A stretch of DNA of 57,200 nt from Pseudomonadota bacterium (GTDB taxonomy: Bacteria; Pseudomonadota; Gammaproteobacteria; Burkholderiales; Thiobacillaceae). The stretch covers positions 1 to 57,200 of the forward strand of contig JAURYL010000105.1 of NCBI GenBank assembly GCA_030653935.1, given 5' to 3'. The position numbers were made by a program, and so were the translations under genes. Under the pieces are notes generated by a model that did no database searches, was not told where the DNA came from, and saw only the letters and a list, made by a program, of their open reading frames with translations. This document shows, piece by piece, positions 1-7,522 of this stretch (the first letter of the stretch is position 1; each line of letters starts with the position of its first letter).

Positions 1-328
1 TCGGGCGCCTTCCAACACCCCCACTCCGCGCATCAGACCCCTCTCCTGAAGCAAATTCGTCGGCACCAGCCCCATAACCAGGGAGAACGCCTATATGCCC
101 TTGCCGCCAGATTTACGCGGATTTGGATAGCCGTTCACAAGTGACGAAATCATGACATTTCGTCGATATTTCGACGTGCCATATAATGACGGTCGAGATT
201 GGGAGGAGTTGTGTTTTGTCAATTACCAGAAAACCCACATAAGCGTGCCAAACGCAGCCTTGATAGCCCACTGAGCACAGCAGGAGGCCAGGAGCCCATG
301 CGTGGGGGGGGGGGGGGTAGCTACTTCC
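1..328. other. Non-coding left edge with inverted repeats and a poly-G tract
   Basis: I see no convincing gene here. It holds two small inverted repeats (143-164 and 161-176), a TATAAT hexamer at 182-187 that could be a -10 box, and an uninterrupted run of 14 G at 304-317. The poly-G tract lies about a dozen bases beyond the stop of the CI-like repressor, so it is downstream of that gene. The open frames crossing this stretch overlap the repressor antisense and look like chance frames. Confidence 0.5.
143..176. promoter_or_regulatory. Overlapping inverted repeats, possible operator
   Basis: GACGAAAT (143-150) and ATTTCGTC (157-164) form perfect 8-bp arms around 6 bases. A second palindrome, CGTCGA-TATT-TCGACG (161-176), shares its first bases. 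A TATAAT follows at 182-187. The arrangement looks like a protein-binding operator near a promoter. Neither the gene served nor the binding protein can be named. Confidence 0.3.
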
Positions 329-760
329 TCACCCGAGCTTCCGAGACAGCTCCCGGACGATTCGCTCCAGGTCGGCAACCCGCTTCGCTTCCTGAACGCG
401 AGAGAAAACGTCCTCCAAGACGGCTGCGCGCCTGTTCTCATCCATTCTTGCAAGAAGACCCTCCACCTCTTTAAGCCTGGGAGACAGCATCGTTTCGGGT
501 GGAGCGGAAGTGCCATCACTGCGGCCATCGGCCGGCATCTCCCCATCCCCCATCAGCAACCAATGCAGGTTGACTCCAGTTTTTCCGATGGAGACGAGAG
601 CCTCCCCGCCGGGGATGTTTACGTCGTTCTCGTACTTGCGAACAACCCCAATGTGCAATCCCGTGGCCTGAGAAAAATCTTCTTGGATCATCCCAAGATG
701 CTTCCGCCAGGACTTTAGCCGGCCACCGATGGTGGATGTTGAAATAGCTCGTTTTTGCAT
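329..760 (-). CDS. CI-like XRE-family phage/ICE repressor
   Basis: A 143-residue helix-turn-helix repressor. The XRE domain fills about residues 10-66 (RLKSWRKHLGMIQEDFSQATG and the following recognition region ending near NLHWLLMGDG, a phrase typical of CI/Cro-like phage regulators). The C-terminal half is a charged helical region (KEVEGLLARMDENRRAAVLED) that could dimerise. No LexA/CI-type Ser-Lys self-cleavage domain is visible, unlike SetR of SXT, so relief of repression would need another route. It is divergent from the FlhD/FlhC-like pair across a 65-bp gap. By analogy with SetR-SetCD it probably represses that promoter; this is inference. Confidence 0.75.
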   Translation of the reverse strand: MQKRAISTSTIGGRLKSWRKHLGMIQEDFSQATGLHIGVVRKYENDVNIPGGEALVSIGKTGVNLHWLLMGDGEMPADGRSDGTSAPPETMLSPRLKEVEGLLARMDENRRAAVLEDVFSRVQEAKRVADLERIVRELSRKLG

Positions 761-825
761 TCTTTACATCACAATAAACCCAATAAGGTATATACTGGGC
801 GCAAGGTTAGGAGAGGAAAAACACC
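761..825. promoter_or_regulatory. Divergent promoter region between repressor and FlhDC-like genes
   Basis: A 65-bp AT-rich gap carries both upstream regions. TATACT at 791-796 fits a -10 box for the rightward genes, with only a weak -35 (ATCACA, 768-773). The palindrome GTATATAC (788-795) overlaps this -10 and is a candidate repressor site. A purine-rich ribosome binding site (AGGAGAGG, 809-816) precedes the ATG at 826. Confidence 0.4.
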
Positions 826-1101
826 ATGAACGACATCGTTTCGATCAATAGGCTGTTCCTGATTATGGCCAGAGAGGCCGCCAAGACCAAATCGGGAGAG
901 GTTATCACCGGTCTATCCAGGCCGGTTCTGGACAGGCTGGGCAGATTGTCTCTTGTCGAGCTCGAAGAACTTGCCCAGGGAGCGGGGCTGAGTTTGATCA
1001 GCTTCCGCCTCAACGAGGCCGAGCTGGACCGCCTGGTAGTGCTTCAAGACGGTCAGAGATCCGCCTATGCGCTCTCTGTTGCGGCAGCAAGAGGGGCCTG
1101 A
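826..1101 (+). CDS. FlhD-like transcriptional activator subunit (SetD-like)
   Basis: A 91-residue protein with the FlhD layout: an N-terminal 'INRLFLIMAREAAK' helix (compare LSYLLLAQRL in FlhD), then 'LSRPVLDRLGRLSLVELEELA' (compare the LAALTLPQLLKLA segment), then 'LISFRLNE' (compare LCRFRF). In flagellar bacteria FlhD and FlhC form a hetero-oligomeric activator with sigma-70 polymerase; SXT/R391-type ICEs use homologues, SetD and SetC, to switch on conjugation genes. A good RBS precedes ATG 826, and the next gene starts two bases after the stop. No flagellar genes are nearby, so an ICE master-activator role is the better inference. Confidence 0.65.
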   Translation: MNDIVSINRLFLIMAREAAKTKSGEVITGLSRPVLDRLGRLSLVELEELAQGAGLSLISFRLNEAELDRLVVLQDGQRSAYALSVAAARGA

Positions 1102-1102
1102 A

Positions 1103-1573
1103 ATGGTCGCCTTGGCCGATCTTGGAAGCCTCCAGCAGGCAAACGACCTGATACGTGCAGGGCTACGCTTGTCGTTGGTTCGTGGACTGACCGGCATCGG
1201 CACCAGAACTTTGCGCCAGTGGTGGAAGGATATTCATGGTGTAAAGCCATCAAATGGCAAGCTGCCCGAGACCGTCCTGTCCTTCATAAGGGACCGGCGC
1301 ATGGCCGCACGGCTGTCCGCTTATGCGGCGCTGCATGAGCGGCTTAACGGCCGCTCACTGACGGCAGAAAACCTGCTGTCGACCTGGCAGGAGTTCCAGC
1401 AATTCTGCGGGCCACTGGACATCAACTCTGCATATTTCGCCGCACGAGACGTAAAAACCAAGATCGTGCTGCTCTCCAATTGCCAGGTTTGCAATGCTTC
1501 ATACATCAGCGACGCTGGCAGCAAATATACCGATCACTGCCCGTTTTGCGATACGTGGCCGGTCAACAAATAA
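1103..1573 (+). CDS. FlhC-like zinc-binding transcriptional activator subunit (SetC-like)
   Basis: A 156-residue protein. The N-terminal 'QQANDLIRAGLRLSLVRGLTG' followed by 'TLRQWWKDIHGVKPSNGKLP' matches the FlhC order (arrayed N-terminal helix, then LIKLYKELRGxPPPKGxLP). The C-terminus carries a zinc-type cysteine set, Cys127, Cys130, Cys146 and Cys149 (CQVC and CPFC), as in FlhC. The start at 1103 was chosen because GAGGGG at 1091-1096 is a good RBS and the ATG follows the upstream TGA immediately. An upstream ATG at 1067 would overlap the FlhD-like gene. It likely works as a complex with the preceding protein. Confidence 0.7.
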   Translation: MVALADLGSLQQANDLIRAGLRLSLVRGLTGIGTRTLRQWWKDIHGVKPSNGKLPETVLSFIRDRRMAARLSAYAALHERLNGRSLTAENLLSTWQEFQQFCGPLDINSAYFAARDVKTKIVLLSNCQVCNASYISDAGSKYTDHCPFCDTWPVNK

Positions 1574-1587
1574 TCCAGGGAGGATAT

Positions 1588-3258
1588 ATGAAGTCGGTCG
1601 AAATCAAGCATTTCCACCTGTTCGCAGGGCTCGGCGGTGGCGCCGCCGGCTTCAACCGGGGTGAGGCGCGCGTCGGCAGTCTCCAGGCTCAGTTTCGCTG
1701 CCTGGGCGGGATCGACGTCAATGCTGCCGCGATCAGAGACTTCGGCCGCCTGGCTGGCGTGCCGGGCACCGTGATGGATCTGTTCGATCGCGAGCAGTAC
1801 GTCGCGTTCCACGGCCACGAACCACCGGCAGGATGGCGTGAGGCCACGCTTGACGACATCCGCAGGGCGGCCGGCAACGAGCGGCCCCACATCGTGTTTA
1901 CGTCGCCGCCCTGCAAGGGGCTCTCGGGGCTGCTGTCGGAAAACAAAAGCCGGTCTGACAAGTACCAGGCCTTGAACCGACTCACCCTGCGCGGGATCTG
2001 GCTGACGATGGAAGCCTGGGCGGACGATCCGCCTGAGTTCGTCATCCTGGAAAACGTGCCGCGCATCCAGAGCCGGGGCCGGCATCTGCTGGACCAGATT
2101 GGGGATGTGTTGAGGAGCTACGGCTATGCAGTGGCCGAGACCACCCACGATTGCGGCGAGCTAGGCGGACTGGCACAGAGCCGTAAGCGCTTCCTGCTGG
2201 TTGCCCGGCATACCGGGAAAATCAGTCCATTCCTGTATGAACCCCACAAACGCCCATTGCACGCCGTGGGCGACGTGCTGGGGCGGATGCCGCTCCCCGG
2301 CGATCCCGCCGGCGGCCCGATGCACCGCGTGCCGCGCCTGCAATGGAAAACGTGGGTCAGGCTGGCTTTCGTGGAGGCGGGATCGGACTGGCGTTCGCTG
2401 AACCGCCTGAACATCGTGGATGGCCACCTGGCCGATTACCTGATCGTGCCGGAGCGGCGCCGGGATTACCTCGGTGTCACGGCCTGGGATGAACCGGGGG
2501 CAACCGTCTCTGCGCGCGGGCTGCCAACGAACGGCCGATACTCGGTAGCGGACCCCAGGTTTCACTGGCGTGAATATGGGCAGTACGGCGTGCTGCCCTG
2601 GGATGTGCCGACTGGTGCTATCAGCGGACAAAGCAAATCGGGTGGGGGTGGCTACACCGTCGCCGACCCACGGCCGACCGGCCCCATCTTCGGGAAATAC
2701 GCAGTTACGCAGTGGCATGAGAACAGCGGAACCGTGATTTCCACCAGCACTGCCCAGGGCGCCTATTCGGTGGCCGACCCTCGCCCAGGCCTGCACCGCG
2801 AGCAAGGCGACCACTACCTCACCGCCGGCCACTACGGCGTGGTGCCGTGGGCCTCTCCCAGCGGCGCCGTCACGGCATCCAGTGGCCATGACAACGGTTA
2901 TGGCTCGGTGGCCGACCCACGTATGGATGTTCTACCGGCCGCGACCGACAACTTGGTGGCCGTCATCCGCGCCCTGGACGGGACGTGGCACAGGCCATTC
3001 ACGACGCTGGAACTGGCGGCGCTCCAGGGCCTCGTCGATCCCGAGGAGCAGCTGGAACTGGATGGGCTCTCGGACAGTGGGTGGCGGGAGCGCATCGGCA
3101 ACGCCGTGCCACCGCCGGCTGCGCAGGCCATCGCCAGCATGATGGGGCAGACGTTGTTGCTGGCGTGGTCAGGCGAGACATTCTCGTTGGGCAACACGCC
3201 GATCTGGGTGCGGCCGGTGGCTGTGGCGCTGGCTGTGCGGGAGAACAGAAATGGCTGA
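1588..3258 (+). CDS. C5-cytosine DNA methyltransferase with internal repeats
   Basis: A 556-residue m5C methyltransferase that transfers a methyl group from S-adenosylmethionine to cytosine C5 in DNA. Motif I is FAGLGGG (residues 12-18), the catalytic PPC is at 107-109 (Cys109), ENV at 155-157, QSRKRF at 197-202 and GNAVPP at 504-509. Between motifs VIII and X, where target recognition lies, there are four units of about 30 residues (294-324, 333-362, 371-399, 416-445), each running from Y-x-V-x-x-W to (S/T)VADPR. ATG 1588 is preceded by GGGAGG; the longer frame from 1480 overlaps the FlhC-like gene. No restriction endonuclease is adjacent, so it looks like an orphan protective methylase. Confidence 0.93.
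   Translation: MKSVEIKHFHLFAGLGGGAAGFNRGEARVGSLQAQFRCLGGIDVNAAAIRDFGRLAGVPGTVMDLFDREQYVAFHGHEPPAGWREATLDDIRRAAGNERPHIVFTSPPCKGLSGLLSENKSRSDKYQALNRLTLRGIWLTMEAWADDPPEFVILENVPRIQSRGRHLLDQIGDVLRSYGYAVAETTHDCGELGGLAQSRKRFLLVARHTGKISPFLYEPHKRPLHAVGDVLGRMPLPGDPAGGPMHRVPRLQWKTWVRLAFVEAGSDWRSLNRLNIVDGHLADYLIVPERRRDYLGVTAWDEPGATVSARGLPTNGRYSVADPRFHWREYGQYGVLPWDVPTGAISGQSKSGGGGYTVADPRPTGPIFGKYAVTQWHENSGTVISTSTAQGAYSVADPRPGLHREQGDHYLTAGHYGVVPWASPSGAVTASSGHDNGYGSVADPRMDVLPAATDNLVAVIRALDGTWHRPFTTLELAALQGLVDPEEQLELDGLSDSGWRERIGNAVPPPAAQAIASMMGQTLLLAWSGETFSLGNTPIWVRPVAVALAVRENRNG
2467..2922 (+). repeat. Four degenerate in-gene repeats in the methyltransferase recognition region
   Basis: Four protein-level repeats of 29-31 residues lie in tandem with short linkers. 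Each begins with an aromatic residue, V and a conserved Trp (GVTAW, GVLPW, AVTQW, GVVPW), has a central 'sGavis' segment and ends in VADPR. The DNA copies have diverged, which indicates old duplications kept by selection on the protein. Confidence 0.8.
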
Positions 3259-3670
3259 CGGATATTTCTCCATCCTGTCCTGTTTTCGGCAATCCAACGC
3301 CGCCAGCGCGCATATGCCGAATCCGGATCATCCGGCCGATCCGGTGGAGCCGCGCGCCAATGTGCTCGCGTCCTGTGCCGGGCACGGAGGAGATGGCTGT
3401 GTGATGTATTGGCCGCATTACGCTTTCCGCATCGACTCTCTGGAGAGTATGCGGGAGATGTCCGAGCGCCTGCATGACAACCAGGCGCTGGTTTACCGCT
3501 GGGGCTTGGTCGGGCATTTCATGCCGCGCTTCGGGTTTTGTCTGGGATTCGCGCTGTCCATCCATGACCGGCAGAAACTCGATGCCGTTCGGGTCGATGC
3601 GGACTTTAGCCGGTTGGTCAAGTCGCTACTGGGCGAGACCAGCAACCCGCATGGAGAAAACAATGGCTAA
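3251..3670 (+). CDS. Hypothetical protein
   Basis: A 139-residue protein I do not recognise. It overlaps the methyltransferase stop by eight bases and the next start by eight, so translation is probably coupled. The central part (YWPHYAFRIDSLESMREMSE, then HFMPRFGFCLGFALSIHDRQ) looks like a compact soluble fold. The N-terminus to about residue 45 is low in order. A start further in is possible. Its position between two DNA methyltransferases suggests, without proving, a role in the same cassette. Confidence 0.6.
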   Translation: MADGYFSILSCFRQSNAASAHMPNPDHPADPVEPRANVLASCAGHGGDGCVMYWPHYAFRIDSLESMREMSERLHDNQALVYRWGLVGHFMPRFGFCLGFALSIHDRQKLDAVRVDADFSRLVKSLLGETSNPHGENNG

Positions 3671-4250
3671 CCCGCGCCTGCTGCCCTCGAATGAAATCGA
3701 CGCCCACGAGTGGATGAACAAGCTGCGATTCGACTATTACCGGGTGAACCAGTTGCGGAATATGCGCCTCCATGAGCAACTGTGGGTCGGTGTTTTTGAT
3801 GTCAGGAATGATGGAAGGCCCTTTGGTCGCTGCGAAGCGTACTTCGAACGGCGACGCGGGCACTTTACGTTCAACGCGGTGTGGACCGTCATCTGGCGCA
3901 ACCACGCCGGGAAGCTGACGATCCGCAGGCCTCACATCTTCACTTGGGGCGACTTCAAACTACTCACAGGTAACCGGATCGTCTTCGACGACAGAAGCTT
4001 GGAGGGAGAAAAAACATTCCGCCTTGTCTGCCGATACCTGGCCTTCTTTGACCGCCACTACACGCGTTTTTTCGGGCCGATTGACTGGGATAAAGGTGTG
4101 TTCCCCTTACGGCGGGGCGAGGTAATCGACCCCGAAGGGTTTAGCCACCGGTATGGGCGCCCCACCGGCCCCGAGGCCAAAGGTCTGAGCGCCATCGTGG
4201 AAGCGGCGATGGCAATGGGGATTGTTGGGGAGGAATCCTGCGATGCTTGA
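3663..4250 (+). CDS. Hypothetical protein
   Basis: A 195-residue soluble protein of unknown family, rich in Arg, Trp and Phe (RRRGHFTFNAVWTVIWRNHAG; KTFRLVCRYLAFFDRHYTRFF). ATG 3663 lies inside the end of the previous gene, so the two are coupled. The longer frame starting at 3474 would run through the previous gene and is rejected. No catalytic motif is obvious. Basic and aromatic content is compatible with nucleic-acid contact, which is only a guess. Confidence 0.6.
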   Translation: MANPRLLPSNEIDAHEWMNKLRFDYYRVNQLRNMRLHEQLWVGVFDVRNDGRPFGRCEAYFERRRGHFTFNAVWTVIWRNHAGKLTIRRPHIFTWGDFKLLTGNRIVFDDRSLEGEKTFRLVCRYLAFFDRHYTRFFGPIDWDKGVFPLRRGEVIDPEGFSHRYGRPTGPEAKGLSAIVEAAMAMGIVGEESCDA

Positions 4251-4710
4251 ATCTGCTGACATTCAAGCCATGCTCGACTCGCTGAAAAGGCCGCCGACAG
4301 ACGAAGCCATCGAGGAATTCGGCGAGAGTGTGGCGAGGCGCATCGTTGCTTACCGCGATTCCGTTCCGTCAGGCCGGTTCAATATCAAAGCCGTTGAACG
4401 ACGTGACCTGCCGAACGTCGTCCTGGTGTGCTACCAGATCGGCACCCGCCATTTCCTGTGGTTGTCCATATATCGGCAACGAACACATGGAACGGCCGGC
4501 GCTGTGACAAAAGCCCGGATGTCGATGCGCGCCAAGGCTTGCCTGGGCATGTTCGAGACGCCGGATCAGGCGGCGGAAATCATCATCCGCGAAGCGTGCC
4601 AGGTGCTCCAACTTCCGGAACCGACTCCAGCCCCGATGGAGATCATCGACGACAACGGTGTGCCGCTTCTGGCAGACCCGTTCCAGCCCATGCCGGAGTC
4701 AACGCCATGA
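4243..4710 (+). CDS. Hypothetical protein
   Basis: A 155-residue soluble protein. ATG 4243 has a strong RBS (GGGGAGG, 4227-4233) and overlaps the upstream stop. The middle (NVVLVCYQIGTRHFLWLSIY, then ETPDQAAEIIIREACQVL) reads as a small alpha/beta fold. The last 40 residues are Pro-rich and acidic, probably disordered. I cannot assign a family. The order within the cassette is the only functional hint. Confidence 0.6.
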   Translation: MLESADIQAMLDSLKRPPTDEAIEEFGESVARRIVAYRDSVPSGRFNIKAVERRDLPNVVLVCYQIGTRHFLWLSIYRQRTHGTAGAVTKARMSMRAKACLGMFETPDQAAEIIIREACQVLQLPEPTPAPMEIIDDNGVPLLADPFQPMPESTP

Positions 4711-5072
4711 GCCAGCACTCTGAAATTGATGAATCTGGCCGTGTGATTCATGCACTACTGGAACAAATCGACCAGCTCAAGGCCGATCTTAAACGGCAAG
4801 AACGTTTCTATGAGCAGGAGAAATCTGCTTGGCTCGCGGGTAGCGTGCAAGGACTGGTGAGCCAGTTCCGTATGCATGAAACGATTCTGCTACATCTGGG
4901 TAATCTTGATAATGGGCATCTTGCCGACGCGATGGTCAGAGGCGGTCAGCCGGGTGATGTGGTGGAAGCCGCGCTTTTGCATGCTTTTTACTTGGCTCGC
5001 GCTTCACTATCCCCGGAGGTGATTACGGCCGTTCGAGAGGCCGCTAATCACGGCATGAGGCGCTGGCAATGA
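4707..5072 (+). CDS. Hypothetical coiled-coil protein
   Basis: A 121-residue protein. The start overlaps the preceding stop as ATGA. Residues about 10-45 (VIHALLEQIDQLKADLKRQERFYEQEKS) form a predicted amphipathic coiled coil; the rest is helical, with a short hydrophobic patch (VVEAALLHAFYLARASL). It may be an oligomerisation or accessory protein. No family is recognised. Confidence 0.55.
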   Translation: MSQHSEIDESGRVIHALLEQIDQLKADLKRQERFYEQEKSAWLAGSVQGLVSQFRMHETILLHLGNLDNGHLADAMVRGGQPGDVVEAALLHAFYLARASLSPEVITAVREAANHGMRRWQ

Positions 5073-5419
5073 GGATACCAAGCACCAAGCAGCGCAGGAT
5101 GACGATGATGACGATGCTCTGGCGACTCTACTTTCTGATCCGCCGTGAATCCCTTTGTCGCGTTGGTATCCATTACCGGAAGCCCTGCCCAGATGCCTCA
5201 CCCACGAACTTCTGCGTATGTTGCGGCACCCAACTCAATCCGAAAGCATTCTCGACCTACGTCGTCACACTGAACGATGGAACACAGATCAAGGTGGAAG
5301 CGATAAATGAGCCTCACGCCACGAATATGGTGGTCTATGGCGAGTCGAGTGTTCGTGGCGAGGTTAGGGTACATCCGTCAAATATCGCCAGTGTGGTGAG
5401 GGTGGAGGATATGGCATGA
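5069..5419 (+). CDS. Hypothetical protein with a CxxC pair
   Basis: A 116-residue protein starting within an ATGA overlap. The N-terminus is basic. Residues about 40-52 contain Cys-Pro...Cys-Val-Cys-Cys-Gly-Thr, reminiscent of half of a zinc ribbon. The C-terminal half (TYVVTLNDGTQIKVEAINEP...GEVRVHPSNIASVVRVED) looks like a small beta-barrel. The function is unknown. A later Met (codon 11 or 13) could be the true start. Confidence 0.55.
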   Translation: MRIPSTKQRRMTMMTMLWRLYFLIRRESLCRVGIHYRKPCPDASPTNFCVCCGTQLNPKAFSTYVVTLNDGTQIKVEAINEPHATNMVVYGESSVRGEVRVHPSNIASVVRVEDMA

Positions 5420-6453
5420 ATCTCAACACCTGCCACCTCGGCGACTGCCGGGACATCATGCGGCACATGATTGCCGATGGATTGCGTGTCCAGACCGTCG
5501 TCACCAGCCCGCCGTATTGGGGCCTTCGCGACTATGGCGTCTCAGGACAGATCGGGCTTGAACCCCTGCATGACTGCCTCGGCTGGGCCACTGGCGATCC
5601 CTGTGGCGAATGTCATGTGTGCAAGATGGTCGAGGTGTTCAGGGTGGCCCGTGATTTGCTGGCCGACGATGGGACACTGTGGGTGAACTACGGTGACTGC
5701 TATGCGGGTGGCGGCAATGGTGGTGGTGGCGCCTTTGCCAGAGATCGTGCCGAAACACTGGGTGTGGACAAGAATGTCGCCGGACGAAAGGGGAGCCGGG
5801 GCATCGGTGGAGGTCTCAAGCCGAAAGACCTGGCAATGATGCCGGCGCGGATTGCGCTCGCACTCCAGGCCGATGGTTGGTACCTGCGTTCCGACATCAT
5901 CTGGGCCAAGACCGCCGCCATGCCCGAGAGCATCAAGGATCGGCCCACGAAATCCCACGAGCACGTATTCCTCTTCTCGAAGTCCTCACGGTATTTCTAC
6001 AACCACCAAGAAGCGCGCGAGCCATCCGTCTGGGACAGCGAGAGCAATGGTGTGGGATTCGGCCACGGTACCGATAGGTATGCGCGCAACCGTGAGCGGG
6101 TAAACGTCTCGTCCAAAAAGAATAACCACCACCGCCAAAACCGTGAAGATGTCCGCTATGCGGAAACCCGCAACTGGCGGGATGTCTGGACTCTTGCTCC
6201 TGAGCCGTTCAAGGGCGCCCACTTCGCCACCTTCCCTCGTGCCCTGGCGGAGCGTTGCATTGTCGCCGGCAGCCGGCCTGGTGATGTGGTGTTCGATCCG
6301 TTCATGGGATCGGGCACGGTGGGCGAGGTTGCCGAATCCCTGGGAAGGCGCTGGCTGGGATGTGAATTGAATCCGGACTACCTGCCATTACAGAAGAAAC
6401 GCATTCGCCAGCGAGGGCTGGTGCTGGAGATGCAGAAGGAATGCCATGTCTGA
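5416..6453 (+). CDS. Beta-class DNA methyltransferase (N4-cytosine/N6-adenine type)
   Basis: A 345-residue site-specific DNA amino-methyltransferase. The catalytic motif SPPY (31-34) precedes the AdoMet-binding motif DPFMGSGT (294-301), the beta-class order. SPPY favours N4-cytosine, although N6-adenine cannot be excluded. After the catalytic motif there is a Cys-rich loop (CLGW...CGECHVCK) likely to bind zinc, then a Gly-rich and Arg-rich region that probably contacts DNA. ATG 5416 overlaps the upstream TGA. No restriction enzyme is adjacent. With the C5 methyltransferase upstream, the island carries two separate DNA-marking activities, probably to resist restriction during transfer. Confidence 0.9.
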   Translation: MNLNTCHLGDCRDIMRHMIADGLRVQTVVTSPPYWGLRDYGVSGQIGLEPLHDCLGWATGDPCGECHVCKMVEVFRVARDLLADDGTLWVNYGDCYAGGGNGGGGAFARDRAETLGVDKNVAGRKGSRGIGGGLKPKDLAMMPARIALALQADGWYLRSDIIWAKTAAMPESIKDRPTKSHEHVFLFSKSSRYFYNHQEAREPSVWDSESNGVGFGHGTDRYARNRERVNVSSKKNNHHRQNREDVRYAETRNWRDVWTLAPEPFKGAHFATFPRALAERCIVAGSRPGDVVFDPFMGSGTVGEVAESLGRRWLGCELNPDYLPLQKKRIRQRGLVLEMQKECHV

Positions 6454-7522
6454 TAAATCACGAATCGAATGGTGTGACGCAACCTGGAACCCCGTGACCG
6501 GCTGCACCAAGATTTCTCCTGGTTGCAAGCATTGCTACGCGGAGCGCCAATGGCCACGGTTCCACGGTAGGGAGTGGGTGGATGTGCCGCTGAAGGGTCA
6601 GATCGCGGAAACCTATCCTGAAATTCCGACGGTGAACATTCCCAGGCCGTTCACGCACGTCATGTGCCACCCGGATCGCCTGGAGCAGCCTCTACGTTGG
6701 AAGCGGCCGCGCAAGATCTTCGTGAACTCAATCTCCGATCTGTTCCATGAGGACGTTCCGGATGAATTCATCGCAAGGGTTTTCGGAGTAATGGCTGCCG
6801 CCCAGCATCACACTTTCCAGGTGCTGACCAAGCGACCTGAGCGTATGCGCAACTTCCTGGTGAACTGTGCTTGGTGGGAAGGTTGGGTTACCCACAATGG
6901 ATCGCCGGTCGAGAAAGCGTACCGAGGAAACGGCATCATCGTTGGGTCGCGGCAAACCGGGTGGCCACTGCCGAACGTCTGGCTCGGCGTCTCCGTCGAG
7001 GACCAGTCCACCGCCGATGAGCGCATCCCACTTCTGCTACAGACCCCGGCTGCCGTGCGGTGGATAAGCGCAGAGCCGCTACTGGGTGAGATTAACGTTG
7101 ATCGATACTTGCTTTCCTCCTACGACAAGGCTGCTCATGATTACCAGATGCTCGGGGCCGAGTGCCGAAGCGACAAGCTGGATTGGGTGGTGGTCGGGGG
7201 AGAGAGCGGCCCAAGAGCCAGGCCGATGCACCCAGCCTGGGTACGCAGCCTGCGCGATCAATGTGAAGCGAGAGGCATTCCTTTCCACTTCAAGCAATGG
7301 GGCGAGTACATGCCAGGACTGGATGCCAGCAATGAGCAGATAGATGCTGCCCGCACTGGTGGCTGGGTACACCAGTCAGGTGGCTTTCACGACGGCAATA
7401 ACGCGGACGCTTTTCAGGGCGGCGATGCCCATGTGCTGAGAGCCGGCAAAAAGTCAGCCGGCCGACAGCTGGATGGCCAACTTTTGGATGAGTATCCAGG
7501 AGTCCGCCCATGCGCAACATGA
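6446..7522 (+). CDS. Phage Gp37/Gp68 family protein (DUF5131), Fe-S-like
   Basis: A 358-residue member of the Gp37/Gp68 family, found in many phages and mobile elements. Family signatures are clear: WNPVTGC-x6-C-x2-C near the N-terminus (TGCTKISPGCKHCYAE), VNSISDLFHEDVP, FQVLTKRPERM, WISAEPLLG and VVVGGESGPRARPM. The three cysteines resemble, but do not match, the CX3CX2C cluster of radical SAM enzymes; the fold is thought to be related to that TIM-barrel superfamily. The substrate is unknown. Overlap with the methyltransferase gene by eight bases suggests co-translation and a joint role in DNA modification. Confidence 0.85.
   Translation: MSDKSRIEWCDATWNPVTGCTKISPGCKHCYAERQWPRFHGREWVDVPLKGQIAETYPEIPTVNIPRPFTHVMCHPDRLEQPLRWKRPRKIFVNSISDLFHEDVPDEFIARVFGVMAAAQHHTFQVLTKRPERMRNFLVNCAWWEGWVTHNGSPVEKAYRGNGIIVGSRQTGWPLPNVWLGVSVEDQSTADERIPLLLQTPAAVRWISAEPLLGEINVDRYLLSSYDKAAHDYQMLGAECRSDKLDWVVVGGESGPRARPMHPAWVRSLRDQCEARGIPFHFKQWGEYMPGLDASNEQIDAARTGGWVHQSGGFHDGNNADAFQGGDAHVLRAGKKSAGRQLDGQLLDEYPGVRPCAT

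Noticed and set aside
1-300. Left attachment site of the island
   Set aside because: No copy of the tRNA-Leu 3' end is found near the left edge.
199-718. Two rightward frames over the repressor region
   Set aside because: They are antisense to the CI-like repressor, run through the poly-G tract and lack a ribosome binding site and family features.
1534-2148. Long minus-strand frames opposite the C5 methyltransferase
   Set aside because: High-GC shadow frames; the plus strand has all methylase motifs.
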